Shown piece by piece: positions 38,389-49,528 of a DNA stretch of 64,000 bases. Source of the DNA: Erpetoichthys calabaricus (lineage: Eukaryota; Chordata; Cladistia; Polypteriformes; Polypteridae); contig NC_041395.2 in assembly GCF_900747795.2 (NCBI RefSeq), positions 171,857,064 to 171,921,063 of the forward strand, given 5' to 3'. The translations under genes and the position numbers were made by a program. Each line of letters begins with the position of its first letter. Positions within the stretch are counted from its first letter, which is position 1. The notes under the pieces were generated by a model. It was not told the origin of the DNA, made no database searches, and saw nothing but the letters and a program-made list of their open reading frames with translations.

Positions 38389-38946
38389 CTAGGAGGCTTT
38401 GCCCCCTGCTCGCTTTGCTTGCCAAACCCCCGGCCTGCGCTACGCACCAGCCACTTCGCGTTTCTGCCGCTCGCGCATGTGGATTTCACTTTCACCAAAC
38501 AACAAATCTTTTAATTCTCGCGGATACGCCTCTTCATTGAGAAAAAACACTACTTTTGCCTGATGGCAACACAAACTAGACAATCTACATGTCTCCGACT
38601 TAGAATATTTTGTTCAGATTTAAACATTTATCTCTTTTCGCTGTTACGTTATTTCACCAAGTAATAATTTCCATTTGTTTGAGCTAATGCGATCTTTACT
38701 ATCATTTTTTTGAGACTTTCGAATTTTAGTACTTTCATTATCTTTAACCTGCTCTGCATGTGTATCACGCCAACATTATTGAATTCTTTACAACAATCTA
38801 CTTTGTCATCCTACTCTTTGTCTTTTATTTCCGACCCCTGGGGGTGGTTAAGTCTCTTGGCACAAAGTCTCGTCTCATGGGACATGAAAGTATCTTTCTG
38901 AAAAAGTCACGTCTCATCCCAGGATTTTTTTTATATAATAGAGAGA
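38389..38946 (-). mobile_element. Non-autonomous Helitron
   Basis: The minus strand begins TCTCTATTATATAAAAAAAA (plus-strand end about 38946) and ends with a GC-rich segment (GCGAGCAGGGGGCAAAGCC) and CTAG at 38392-38389, then T. These are Helitron ends. The body shares CTCTGCATGTGTATC and the CCAGGATTTTTTTTAT end with the longer element at 60312-61544, so both belong to one family. No Rep or helicase remains. Confidence 0.75.
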
Positions 38947-39887
38947 TTGGTCTGGCAAGAGACGCAAAACTGGACAATTTCCATCTGTTTCCAATTGATA
39001 TCTGTTTTATAACCCAAACTAACAAGTAAGAAAATGTATGCAGGGCATAACATTTTGGTGCTGTGCAACTGCTATTTGTATTTTGGTGTATTTGGCAATA
39101 TGATGGTAAATTACAGAGCAACCAGATTTTTGAAGTCCCAAACTGGGACACTTGCATAGCGTGTATGCCTACTCTTAAAGCTCATGTTCATTTGTTCAAT
39201 GCTTACTTTATCACATCCTCAGCAGTAATGGTTTAGGGCATGGAAAAATAAAAACAAATTTTCACAAATGAACATATATAATTCCACACAGTGCTAGAAG
39301 TGGAAACATACATGGCAGTACTGGCTGGCTTTGTCTGCTTCATTGTCATCCTTGCAATGCTGTTCAAATTTAACACAAGTTCTTAATCATGGTTTCTTCT
39401 GTCAGAGTTTTGGTGGTCTCCCTTGGAGCTTTGTACATACTGTTATATGTATATTGTGAGGATGTTTGTTACAGAAGAGCAATATTTTATTAGATGGGCA
39501 TCCTGCTAAAACTGGGACATTTCTTGATGTTCTTCAGTTATTTACACATCGCCTAAAATGGGGACAATCCCTATTTGCTTGGATGATTGGCCACCCCAGT
39601 AAATTATACTTAAAGTGAAACAGTGAATCATTAAAATCGGCATATAATTGAGCTACAAACTTGGTTTAGTGTAAAATAAATAGTACTGACTACATGTTTA
39701 TTTGCTCTGTGCCACATGGTGCATCATTCACATCTAAATAATCCTTTGTTTTTTTTTTGTTTTTTTTTTGCTTGCACTTTTTACTTTTACAGTTAGTAAG
39801 ATCATTTAACTTACCTGATCAATCTCTTCAAGATAACTCAAAGAAAACTGAATTGTCTTGACAAATTTCCTTTAAGAATTTCAACAA

Positions 39888-40138
39888 AAGTGGTCCACTG
39901 GGGGCTGAGTTGTTACTGGAGCATACCTCAGCTAACAAAGGACGCAAGGCAGGAACAAACGTTAGATATGAAGGCAGTCCGTCACAGGGCAAACACACAC
40001 TATAGCCGATTTAGCGTAGCCAATTCATCTAACCTACATGTCTTTGGACAGTGGGAGAACATGCAAACTCTATGCATGGTGTACCCGGGATGCAAACCAT
40101 GGTCTCGCGGCAACAGCACTACAACGTTGCCACCGTAA
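39888..40138 (-). mobile_element. V-SINE-like SINE
   Basis: Reversed family order: GGACGCAAGGCAGGAACAAA, CTAACCTACATGTCTTTGGA, GAGAACATGCAAACTC, ending near AACGTTGCCACCG. It ends about 120 bases upstream of claudin exon 3. Confidence 0.75.
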
Positions 40139-40256
40139 TTTTAATATCTTAAGTCTTAATTGGTTTGATGCTATTGCATGTTTAAAACATAAAAACTATA
40201 CTTACATATTTTTAGAGACAAATTCTTCCTTTATCACTTATTTTTTGTCCTTGCAG

Positions 40257-40338
40257 GTATATGCTCCTTGGCGGCCGTTTCCTGGTATGCAGCACAAGTC
40301 ATTCAGCAGTTTTACAGTGCAATACATGGAAAATCTAG
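40257..40338 (+). CDS. CLDN10: Claudin-10-like, shared exon 3
   Basis: 82 bases between acceptor CCTTGCAG and donor GTAAGC, entering in phase 1 and leaving in phase 2. It encodes ICSLAAVSWYAAQVIQQFYS, completing transmembrane helix 3 and starting the second extracellular loop, and ends within the Arg codon before YELG. The 82-base size is typical of this exon in CLDN10 and CLDN15. The open frame continues past the donor for only a few codons. Confidence 0.9.
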
Positions 40339-40824
40339 GTAAGCAGACTTAACATGTTATGAACAAATGAAGAACGGGAAATGAAGAGGGTAATCTGAAG
40401 AAAATGTCTTCTCTTTATTGTAAAAATATAACTAATGCAGTAAACCTACACCTGCTTACCTGTACCCTTTCTAATTTGCACCTTTATAGCAATTTCTTCT
40501 ATTACACCCATTATTTTGTATGATCAGTTTTGCTCTAGTGAGTACTGACAAACTGAGTATCCTGGGGGAGATTCTAAGTGAATCACAGTCAATTCTGGGG
40601 AGTTGTACAGTAGATTATAAGCAATGTAATTTTTGAAGAAGTAAGGTAAAGCAGCGAAACCAAAAATGATCCAATTGGAAGCCACCCACATTACTCAACT
40701 GGAGGTGGGACTCTTTTTCAGTATTCTATTTGGTCTATGCAATAAGTAATGTGTTGAAGTTTATGTTGTTGTATCAGTGACTGAAAGCAAAGGACACAGT
40801 AATGACAGACTTAATTGCTTTCAG

Positions 40825-40935
40825 ATATGAGCTGGGATCAGGGCTCTACATTGGTTGGGCAGGATCCGTATTGGCAATTCTTGGAGGCATCTTTCTGTGC
40901 TGTTCTTTCAAGAAATCAAGGAAGTCTTCCCCAAG
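40825..40935 (+). CDS. CLDN10: Claudin-10-like, shared exon 4
   Basis: 111 bases between acceptor CTTTCAG and donor GTAACA. It encodes YELGSGLYIGWAGSVLAILG, the end of the second extracellular loop and transmembrane helix 4, followed by a basic cytoplasmic stretch (CCSFKKSRKSSPR). The YELG-x-x-L-Y-x-G-W-A pattern is strongly conserved in CLDN10 and CLDN15. Confidence 0.92.
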
Positions 40936-43260
40936 GTAACAGTTATTAATATGTTAAACAGAAAGAATGCTGTCATACATTAGTCCAAGAAACAAATTAA
41001 GATGCATCTGACGGAGCTCAGAGTCCTAAGCAAAGAAATCACAAGAGAAGGAATGCAAAAAGAAAGAATTACATCCTGCATTTACTAATTACCTTTTCCT
41101 TAGTCTAACTTATGATAACATTAAAAGAAGTGCACAGAGTTTATATCACTTAATAATATCTGTCAGTTTTACAGCAAATATGGATGTGTGCAAGAATGAT
41201 GATGTTGCATGGTGCTGTGTATAGCATTACTGAGTTGTTCTTTTTAAATAAGTCTTTTGAGAATGGCACTATATACAAGTACATTTAAGACAAATTTTAT
41301 ACAAATTGATTTAAGAATATTGGAAACAGAACAGCTGAAAAAAAGAAAATATATGCTAACAACAGACTGATAAAGGCCATGGAAATTAAGGCTTTTCTGG
41401 AACCAGGACAGCACACACAAAATATCTCTTTTGTCCATAGATTAACAAACCTCACATCCCAGGTGAAGGCAACCAAGCATTTCAAGGTCCATCATTAAGA
41501 GGCTGCAAGGCTTCTCTCTAATACAACATTGCTTGATCTTATAGTAGATGTAGCATCTATAAACGAACAATCCCCAGTTATTTATGCCACGGACTAGGAA
41601 TAAGAAATAAACGGTCTACCACTTTACTCCTGACCAGCTTTACTCCAAAAAAAAAAAAAAAAGTAGCTGTGTTTCTTCCATTAGTATTCTGCAGTCAAAA
41701 AAGGTATAGTTGCTAGTGACCATGAATATCTTTGTGGCAATCTTATGCCCCACTCCTTTGACACTCTCAACCAGAGAAAGCCCCTCGTTTATTGCAGTCA
41801 TTCAAGAAGATGGCACAGCATACTGTAGGGTTTGTTCATGTCAACAGTTAGATGTTGTATTAAAGTGAACCCTACAAGTGACCTTTCACATGAAAAAGAA
41901 AATGGCACTATTTTGCAGGAACTGGATACAGCTCAGCTTCTGACCCCTTTTTTGATCCTATTTACCCTAACCCAGAGCACGGAGTGGTGGCTGTGAGGCT
42001 AGGGATCGGCACTGGCAATGGAAGGTTGCCATTTGAATCCCATAAATGCCAGAAGGGACTCTACTCCATTGGGCTCTTGAGCAACACCCTAACCCCACCT
42101 TATCTGTGTTTGATACTATTCAACACTATTTTTTATTGAAGTCAAATGTTGAGATGGGAATGGGTAAAAATTCAAGGAGTTCGGATAGTGATATTTTCCT
42201 GGCACTGTGTACCTTTGTGCCTCTGCACTGTTCATTTTTACCTCATTGTCTATGATCTTATTCTCATCCCTTTTCCTTCCTTTGTTGAATCACAGAAAAA
42301 ATTCTTTTACTTATTCAGTATATTACTTTTTAAGTTAGGTTATCTCAATCTTCAAACTTACTAAGACTCATGCTGCCAGCCTTGCTTCAAAGCACCATCA
42401 GTTACAGGCTTGAAAATCAGCTTTTTCTCTAGAGGCAAAAGGTCATATACTGTAAGATGAGGAAAAAATAATCAGGCAAGAGTTGTCACAAGCAATATGC
42501 AAAAGCAGAATCTAAAAACAGACTGATTTCATAACAAAAGCACTACAAAAAAAAAATCTCAGACAAAAAAAAATTACAAGAACCAAGCTATAAGAACTAT
42601 TAGGGTGCCTTAAAGTGATGTTTTTTGTAGTGACAAAAGGGTACTTATACAAGGTTAAAGCAACATCACAATCCATGCTGCTTCTTATTATTTCCCCAAC
42701 TCCCCCATAATGTGATTGTTATGCCATTATTGTTGCAGAGCAAACTGCATATATAGGCGGGACTGGGGTAAATACCAAACTAAAGGAATAAAATAGCTCC
42801 AGACAGTTCTTGTAACCATTTATTTTATAGAGAATACTACTCCATGGGCATGTGTCTCATATGTTTTGGAAGTAGTCTTTCATAAATGACATACTTTGGT
42901 ACTGTACTGTTGAATATATTTTACTTTCACTCAACAGCATACACTTCCTCGGTCCCTTCAAGTAGTGAACCAGTAAATGCACTACAGAAAATGAATGGAA
43001 CATACTATTTTTTGTTAGCAAAAAGGGGCAGTTATATCACTGTTCTGCAGTCAAAATCCACAGAAACTCGTTTAAATCATTGTTTGGACTTTATAAAACA
43101 TAATAAAAATAAAACAGTTGTAGACTCCCCAAATCCATCACTCTGATGCTGAATCAAGTTTTACTGTGTATAGAAAGCTGTCCTCCACTTGCTTTTTAGA
43201 AATTTTCATTATAAATCTTAGTGACACATGGTGAAACTGTTGGGTGTCTTATCTTTGCAG
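40936..43260. other. Claudin intron 4
   Basis: 2.3 kb, AT-rich, with one tRNA-derived SINE (listed separately) and short homopolymer runs. Nothing else recognised. Confidence 0.6.
41979..42215 (+). mobile_element. tRNA-derived SINE, second family
   Basis: GGAGTGGTGGCTGTGAGGCT followed by GGAAGGTTGCCATTTGAATC gives A- and B-box-like elements of a tRNA-derived head. Next come AAATGCCAGAAGGGACTCTA and GGGCTCTTGAGCAACACCCT. The body differs from the V-SINEs elsewhere in the window. The 3' limit is approximate. Confidence 0.65.
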
Positions 43261-43339
43261 GGCGTACAAATATTCAGCACCCAGCAATGAACAGAAGATT
43301 TACAAGCCAACATCTCAAGCGGACAAGGCTTACGTCTAA
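43261..43339 (+). CDS. CLDN10: Claudin-10-like, shared last coding exon 5
   Basis: Acceptor TTTGCAG at 43260. The exon encodes AYKYSAPSNEQKIYKPTSQA and DKAYV then TAA at 43337-43339. The last residues AYV are the PDZ-binding end shared by claudins, which anchors them to ZO-1 family scaffolds at tight junctions. The tail is shorter than in mammalian CLDN10 but keeps the tyrosine and lysine character. Confidence 0.9.
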
Positions 43340-43656
43340 GTCTTTGGTTTGCAATGTTTTTACCTTTTTTTACTTTGATAACTTGCTCTTTAGAAGTTTA
43401 CTTGAACGTCATGCTCCATGGAACTTTTTTTTTTTTTTTCTGCCAAAAATGATTGTCTCCACCATGTTACAGACAAAGAAAAAAAACACTTAATCCTAGG
43501 CAACTCTCACTTTGTGTATAAGGGAAAGATTTGTTTTGGGCTCTCAATTGTTGTAATGTTTTAATTAATTTTTACAAATGAAATCATAATAATAGAGTAA
43601 AATATAATTTAACTCTCTTAACTGCTTAGTTTTAATTTGCAAGTGTCTGAGACTTC

Positions 43657-43662
43657 AATAAA
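43657..43662 (+). promoter_or_regulatory. Probable polyadenylation signal of the claudin gene
   Basis: AATAAA about 320 bases after the stop codon; the first clear signal downstream of exon 5. It would give a short 3' UTR ending before the SINE at 43911. Confidence 0.6.
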
Positions 43663-43910
43663 AATACATTTAATAAGTTATTAATGTTTCTTCATTTGAA
43701 TATATACAGGTATTTTTATATATTATATAATATATATAAATAAAAAATATACACACACACACACACACAACATGCATGTTGACTTAATTTTTAATGAGTG
43801 ACCTAAATGGTCACAATAATTTACCGTGGGAATCAACTGATCTAAGTAACCTCCATCTTTAACCACGGTGCCATTTAAAAATGGCTTTTCTGCATAAGAT
43901 CAATTCAACA

Positions 43911-44166
43911 AGGGCCGCATGGTGGCGCTGTTGCCTCGCAGTAAGGAGACCTGGGTTCACTTCCTGGGTCCTCCCTGCATGGAGCTTGCATGTTCTCCCC
44001 GTGTCTGTGTGGGTTTCCTCCCACAGTCCAAAGACATACAGGTGAGGTGCACTGGCGATCCTAAATTGTCCCTGGTGTGTGGGTATGTGTGTGTGTGCCC
44101 TGTAGTGGGCTGGCACCTTGCCCAGGATTTGATCCTGCCTTGCGCCCGGTGTTGACTGAGATTGGC
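43911..44166 (+). mobile_element. V-SINE-like SINE with 11-bp target duplications
   Basis: Well-preserved head (GGGCCGCATGGTGGCGCTGT), central block GCATGTTCTCCCCGTGTCTG and tail. It is flanked by identical TCAATTCAACA at 43900-43910 and 44167-44177. It lies in the 0.6-kb gap between the claudin 3' end and the DUSP28 start. Confidence 0.85.
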
Positions 44167-44249
44167 TCAATTCAACAAAAATGTTGGGCAAAATGAAACA
44201 ATTTCTGAGCGATGGCAGTCTTGACCTAAAAGGATCAGGGCTCTAGGAC

Positions 44250-44717
44250 ATGGAGGAGCACTTTCCTCGTGACAGTGGTCACTCAGGTCCTCAAATGGCA
44301 TTCCCAGTCTATTTTTACTCTGAGCCTCTGGATCATTTTGCCTGTCTCTCCTGCCCTGTGCCTGTTTCCGAAATGCAGAGGCTCTGTAAAATAACTGATT
44401 CCCTTTTTATTTCCAATGCTCGGTCAGCCTGTAATTGTGAGTTTCTATGCAAGGAGGGGATCACTCTGTGCATTAATGTGTCCAAGCAGCAGCCTTTCCC
44501 TCATCTAGAGCTCAGCACTATTAGGGTGCCAGTTCATGATCAACCAACAGAAAAACTCTATGAGCATTTTGACTGCTGTGCTGATGCTATTGAAGGAGCT
44601 GTAACTAGTCGGGGACGTGCTGTGGTGTACTGCAAAAATGGCCGCAGTCGGTCTGCAACTATCTGTGTGGCCTACCTGATGAAGCACAGAGGGCTTGGGC
44701 TTCAGGATGCATTTCAG
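44250..44717 (+). CDS. DUSP28: Dual-specificity phosphatase 28, exon 1
   Basis: Encodes 156 residues to the donor GTGAGC; joined to exon 2 it gives 214. The domain is a small atypical dual-specificity phosphatase: GITLCINVSKQQP, then IRVPVHDQP with the general-acid Asp (about residue 97), then the P-loop VVYCKNGRSRSA with nucleophile Cys128 and Arg134 (C-x5-R), then VAYLMKHRGL. Tyr stands before the catalytic Cys where most such enzymes have His; DUSP28 is known for this and for weak phosphatase activity. Human DUSP28 is 176 residues, and a start at the internal Met42 (MQRLCKITDSLF) would give 173, so the first 41 residues may be 5' UTR or a lineage extension. I give the longer frame because nothing excludes it. 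The protein is soluble, with no signal peptide. Confidence 0.92.
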
Positions 44718-45837
44718 GTGAGCTAGTTCTGCATAAAACAGAGTGTTACACATACTGTACAAGTAAAATAAAAATGTTTGGGGTGTTACCACAATTGCAT
44801 GCTGCAAATGGAAACCATTTCTAATTACAGTTTTAAGTATTATTAAAGGGAGCATACCCTGTATTTTTACATTAAAGGGAGATAATGAGAGCTGAGAAAG
44901 TAGCTGTATGTGGAGAGGAAAAACAGATAAGAGGTTATGTAGAAGGCTATGCTGCTGATATGCAAAATGTCAAGAATAAAAATTATTTTGAGCGATGGGG
45001 AAAGAAAACAACACAAGTTCCAGAATGGATTTAATAATTTTATACTTCTACATGATGTTATTTATTAATATGTAAAGTCGACTTCTTCAAGAGAAACTCG
45101 TCTGGAATATTTTGCAACTTAAATATATGGATATGGGAGAATTCTAAATGCTTATTTTTCTGTTCCTAAAATGTAAATGTTAAAGTAATTGGTAGTTTTA
45201 TACAGACTCTACAATAATGTACCTGAAAACATTTTCTAGGTGTTATGGGTATTTAGGATATCTTTTTCTGGTGGTGCAGGGATTAGTTCTATTGCATAAT
45301 AATCCCAGGAACTTGTATTTTGCAATCATTTGCAATTCTAGTCAAGGTTGGTTTCTTTTTTTGTTGCCCTAAGCAGCTCACTTTGAATCTATATTGGAAA
45401 TGTAGGTGCAGAAAATGAATCTACCATTTAATAAAACACTATTATCTCTGTGTAGGTCGGTGCAAGTGTGTGTGTTTTTTTTTATTTTTTTACGGTTAGT
45501 TGGGGGTCTGGTCCCACCAAGCAATCTAATTGGTCAGTTTGGTTATGATGGCTAAGTGGTAGGCATGGTGACATGATACTTCAGGGGTGTTAAGTTCAAT
45601 TCCTGATTAAGGATTTTGTTTTCTTTTACAAAAATACAGCATTTCAAGAACAGCAAAATGAACAACTTACCAAGCAATGCTGGGGCAATAAATACTAATG
45701 AGATAAAATCCAAGTCAATGGGGCCTGTCCACTATTGGTGGTATTCAAAAAGTGGATGGAAAGCAAGTAAGGCACCCACAAATGACAGAGTCTGTAAAGC
45801 TGTTTTTATAGAAACACAATTAATACAGGAAGTGCCA

Positions 45838-46085
45838 GGCAAGAGAGATTGGGGCACACAGGGATAATGAGAAAAGGCATAGGATGAACACTAAGGATAC
45901 ATGTAGGCCAAGAGAGGCTTAGACATGCAAGGATACCAAGAAGAGGCACAGGAGGAACACTGATGGTACATGTATGGCAAGAAAGGTTGAGACGTGAGGA
46001 TACCAAGGAGAAGTGTATAACGAATGCTACAGGTACACATACAGCAAGAGAAATTGAGGTACTCAAACATATCGAGACAGGGCTC
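45838..46085. repeat. Degenerate minisatellite, about 68-bp unit
   Basis: Three full units of 68, 69 and 67 bases start at 45838, 45906 and 45975, and a partial one at 46042. The shared core is GGCAAGAGAG...GGATACCAAGAAGAGG...ACATGTA. The units differ from each other by many changes, so the array is not freshly amplified. Confidence 0.75.
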
Positions 46086-46384
46086 AGGGACAGATGTTAG
46101 AACAGGTGGGCATATATCTAACTTAGGCAGTGCTTGCACATGGCCAGCTATCTGTGGCTCTATCTAGAAAATAGAAGATGTGATGGAGATGATAGCTGGT
46201 GAGGAAAGAAACAGTGTATAGAGAAGTTCTATAGAGTTATAAGTGGAACAAGGTTTGGGCATATGGTAGCAGAAGATTTTGGTTTCATTTCGGTGAAAGC
46301 TATATTTTGAAGTAGTCGTACATGCAGTATTTGACAATACTATTTGATAAAGATAATAAATAAAAACTGAATTATATACACTTA

Positions 46385-47065
46385 CAAGCCATCCCCCGTG
46401 GCTTCGCCCGCGTATTAGTGAAACAGGACAGTGAGCAGGACCCTACCCAGTTCTCTACTCCTGATGCCACTCTTCCCCCTCCCCTCGGCCCGCAGCCCCT
46501 GTCTCAGATTAGCGCCAATTTATTGCTCCTGCAAGCGAACTATGATTCTTAGCGCAATGAGAGAAGTCGTAAAATCAATCGGAATGTTCGAGCAAATTAT
46601 AGAAAAAAAAAAAAGATCTAAATCCGTTAAATAGTTCTCTCATTCGCTAACTAAGTGGAGTTAAGGTTACACCCCAAGGCAGACGCATGAGTGAGAAGGG
46701 CCCTGCCCCTCTCCCCGCAGTTCAATCTTTTGGATTCGCACTAATAAATTGGTACCGCAAGCGAACTATGATGCTTAGCATGATGAGTAAGTCGCAAAAT
46801 CAACGGATTGTTCAAGCAAATTATAGAAAAAACCCGATCTAAATCCATTAAGTAGTTCTCTCGTGAAAAGCGGACAGACATACAAACGGGTCTAAAAAAC
46901 TATAAGAAATTTCGCACTTGGACCACGAAATTTTTAAAACCGTTTCTTAGTGAGCACCTATAGGCCAAGGGTAACCTACATTCCAAATGTCAAGTCCCAA
47001 GTCCTCATGGTTCGGAAGATTTCATGATGAGTGAGTCAGTGGTATTTGGCTTTTATATATATAGA
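46385..47065 (-). mobile_element. Non-autonomous Helitron with internal duplicated module
   Basis: On the minus strand it begins TCTATATATATAAAAGCC after A and ends in a GC-rich hairpin region with GGCTTG before T, a one-base change from the CTAG seen in its sister copy at 47465. Within it, the segment around GCAAGCGAACTATGAT with GCAAATTATAGAAAAAA and GATCTAAATCC occurs twice (about 46533-46640 and 46755-46865). No coding remnant seen. Confidence 0.7.
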
Positions 47066-47196
47066 TTATTTAAACTGTTTTTTAAATTATTATCTTAATC
47101 TTTTTTGTTAAGTTTTCAAGTTAATTATTTAAAAACAATCATATTTGCAACAACAATTATCAATCACCCAATCTCGGGGAGTATCTTACATCGGTT

Positions 47197-47465
47197 TAGC
47201 TAGTAAATGAGAGAATTGTTTAATGGATTTAGATCTGGCTTTTTTTCTAGAATTTGCTTAAACATTCAGGTTGATTTTTGTGACTTCTCTCATCACTCTA
47301 AGAATCACAGTTTGCTTGCAGGAGTGATCTATTCGCGCTAATCCGAGACAGAGGCTGCAGGCCGAGTGAAGGGGGAAGCATGATGTCAGGAGTGGGGAAC
47401 CAGGCAGGACCCTCTTCACTGTCCTGTTTCACTTCTATGCGGGTGAAGCCGCGGGGGACGGCTAG
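47197..47465 (+). mobile_element. 5'-truncated copy of the same Helitron, inverted
   Basis: Matches the 3' half of the neighbouring element in opposite orientation, ending GGGTGAAGCCGCGGGGGACG followed by GCTAG and T. The two copies face each other about 130 bases apart and could pair into a long hairpin. Confidence 0.7.
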
Positions 47466-47483
47466 TAATACATAAATAAAACT

Positions 47484-49528
47484 ACAATACCAGTTAAAAG
47501 TTTTAGAACACCTCAGTTTTTCTTCAGATTTGATCAGTTAAAATGCAATGTTTGATCTAAAATGGTGAAAAGGTAAGCAATAAATTGCAAGAGGTTTAAA
47601 TTTAAAGTTTAGGTTAGCAAAAAATAAAAAAGGAAATGTCAGAATATTACAAATGGGTCTTCTGCAGGGAACATCTAATAGGTTACAGCCTACAGATATT
47701 ATGCAGCAATTAAAGTAAATTAAGCCTTGCAAGTTGAAGCAAAAAATTTTCACAGTTGTCCCAACTTCTGTTGATTACTTAAGAACCATCTGTTCGTCTT
47801 AAAACAGAGTTGGAACAGACTGTGTTACTACACCCTCCAAAGTACTACTTGGACAATATTACACTGGCATAGAACAAATAAACAATGGCAAATTAAAAAA
47901 TAAGTCTAGGAATCATTAAATGTACAAAATTTTACTCATACTGTATTTCTGATTCATCAAAGTAGCCACCTTTTGCTGATATAACAGCTAAACTGTGGTA
48001 GCCCTTTTGATTCAGAATGCCAGTCACTCTGTGCAAGTCACCAACTATCCCTCCAGCAAAAGAAACCCAGACCATCACACTTCCTCCTCTATTTTGACAG
48101 TTGGTGTCACACACTCAGCATCCTTTCATCAAATTGATAGCGTACAAACCCCCTGCATGACGAAGCAAAGATTTCAAATTCTGATTCATTGGACCTTATA
48201 ACTTTCTTCCAGTCTGCAGTAGTTCACAGCCGATATTTCAAGGCCATGTTTTGTCCTTTAAGGAATGGTTTTCTTACTGCCAGTCGCTCTGTCAAACCTG
48301 TGGCACAGAGTCTCCTCTTTACAGTAGAAACTGAGACTTGCTTTTTTCGACAATTGTTAAGTTGTGCTTGAAGCTGTTGTGCTGTGAGGGGCCTATCACA
48401 CTAGCTGGTGACCCTCAGTTGTCTTCTGATTGGGCTGTGACCTTGGGTCTACCAGATCTCTTCCCATCAGAGTTTCTTCCATCTTCCAATTACCTTTGGA
48501 TTGTGCAGGACACCATGCTCATTGACACTTTGATTTCTTGGCAATTTCTCTAAATAAAAGACCTACACTGCTAACGGCAATAATACTTGGTCTAATTTAA
48601 TTTGTTAATTGCCATTTTCTTTCCATTATCAATGGAATTTATAACTGTCTAGATAGATAGATACTTTATTAATCCCAATGGGAAATTCACATTCTTCAGC
48701 AGCAGCATACTGATACAATAAATAATATTAAATTAAAGAATGATAATAATGCAGGTGAAAAACAGACAATAACTATGTATAATGTTAAATGTTAACGTTT
48801 ACCCCCCCGGGTGGAATTAAAGAGTTGCATAGTTTGGGGGAGGAACGATCTCCTCAATCTGTCAGTGGAGCAGGACAGTGACAGCAGTCTGTTGCTGAAG
48901 CTGCTCTTCTGTCTGTAGATGATACTATTAAGTGGATGCAGTGGATTCTCCATAATTGATAGGAGCCTGCTGAGCGCCCTTCGCTCTGCCACAGATGTTA
49001 AACTGTCCAGCTCCATGCCAACAATAGAGCTTGCCTTCCTCACCAGTTTGTCCAGGCGTGAGGCGTCTTTCCTCTTAATGCTGCCTCCCCAGCACACCAC
49101 TGCGTAGAAGAGGGCGCTCACCACAACTGTCTGATAGAACATCTGCAGCATCTTATTGCAGATGTTGAAGGACGCCAGCCTTCTAAGAATTTTAATTTTA
49201 AGTCTAGGGTGTAGACGGTAAAGTAACACAGTCTGTTCCAACTCTGGTTTAAAGACAGACAGAAGATTTTTACGTAATCAACAGAACTCACAAGGCTTAA
49301 TTAACTTAAATTGCTGCAGGACATCTGTAGATTGTAACCTATTAGTTGTTTCCTGCAGAAGGCCCATTTACAATATTCTGAAATTTCCTTTTTTCAGTTT
49401 TTGCTAACTTAAACTTAAATTTACACCTCTGGTAGGTTACTGCTTATCTTTTCACCATTTTAGGACATTCAACTGATCAAATTTGAAGAAAAATTGAGGT
49501 ATTCTTAAACTTTTGACCACTAGTGGAT
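47484..49528 (-). mobile_element. Tc1-like transposon with long inverted repeats, interrupted by a LINE
   Basis: Terminal inverted repeats of roughly 330-360 bases: 47484-47850 pairs with 49203-49528, sharing AAGTTTTAGAACACC-like ends, CAGAAGACCCATTT-like and GGAACAGACTGTGTTAC blocks. Between them the minus strand encodes pieces of a Tc1-type transposase: GRPKVTAQSED, then TAQQLQAQLNNCRKKQVSVS and TVKRRLCATGL (helix-turn-helix side), TADWKKVIRSNES near the first catalytic Asp, and later GGSVMVWVSFAGG. Stops and shifts are present and no complete frame remains. The insertion of the LINE at 48648-49203 separates the coding part from the right repeat. Confidence 0.75.
48648..49203 (-). mobile_element. 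5'-truncated LINE 3' end (L2/CR1-like)
   Basis: The minus strand encodes the end of a LINE ORF2: RRLASFNICNKMLQMFYQ, ALFYAVVCWGGS, RLDKLVRKASSIVGMELDS, CSTDRLRRSFLPQTMQLFN. It is followed by a short 3' UTR ending in TTTATTAAGT-like sequence and an ATCT repeat. The open frame of about 140 codons is intact, so this copy is fairly young. It sits inside the Tc1-like element, so it inserted after it. Clade assignment is from motif memory only. Confidence 0.75.

Larger units (their letters stand above)
34517..40256. other. Claudin intron 2
   Basis: 5.7 kb holding a Ty3/Gypsy fossil, a Helitron and a SINE, each listed separately. The parts at 34.5-36.0 kb and 38.95-39.9 kb show nothing I recognise. 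Confidence 0.6.
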
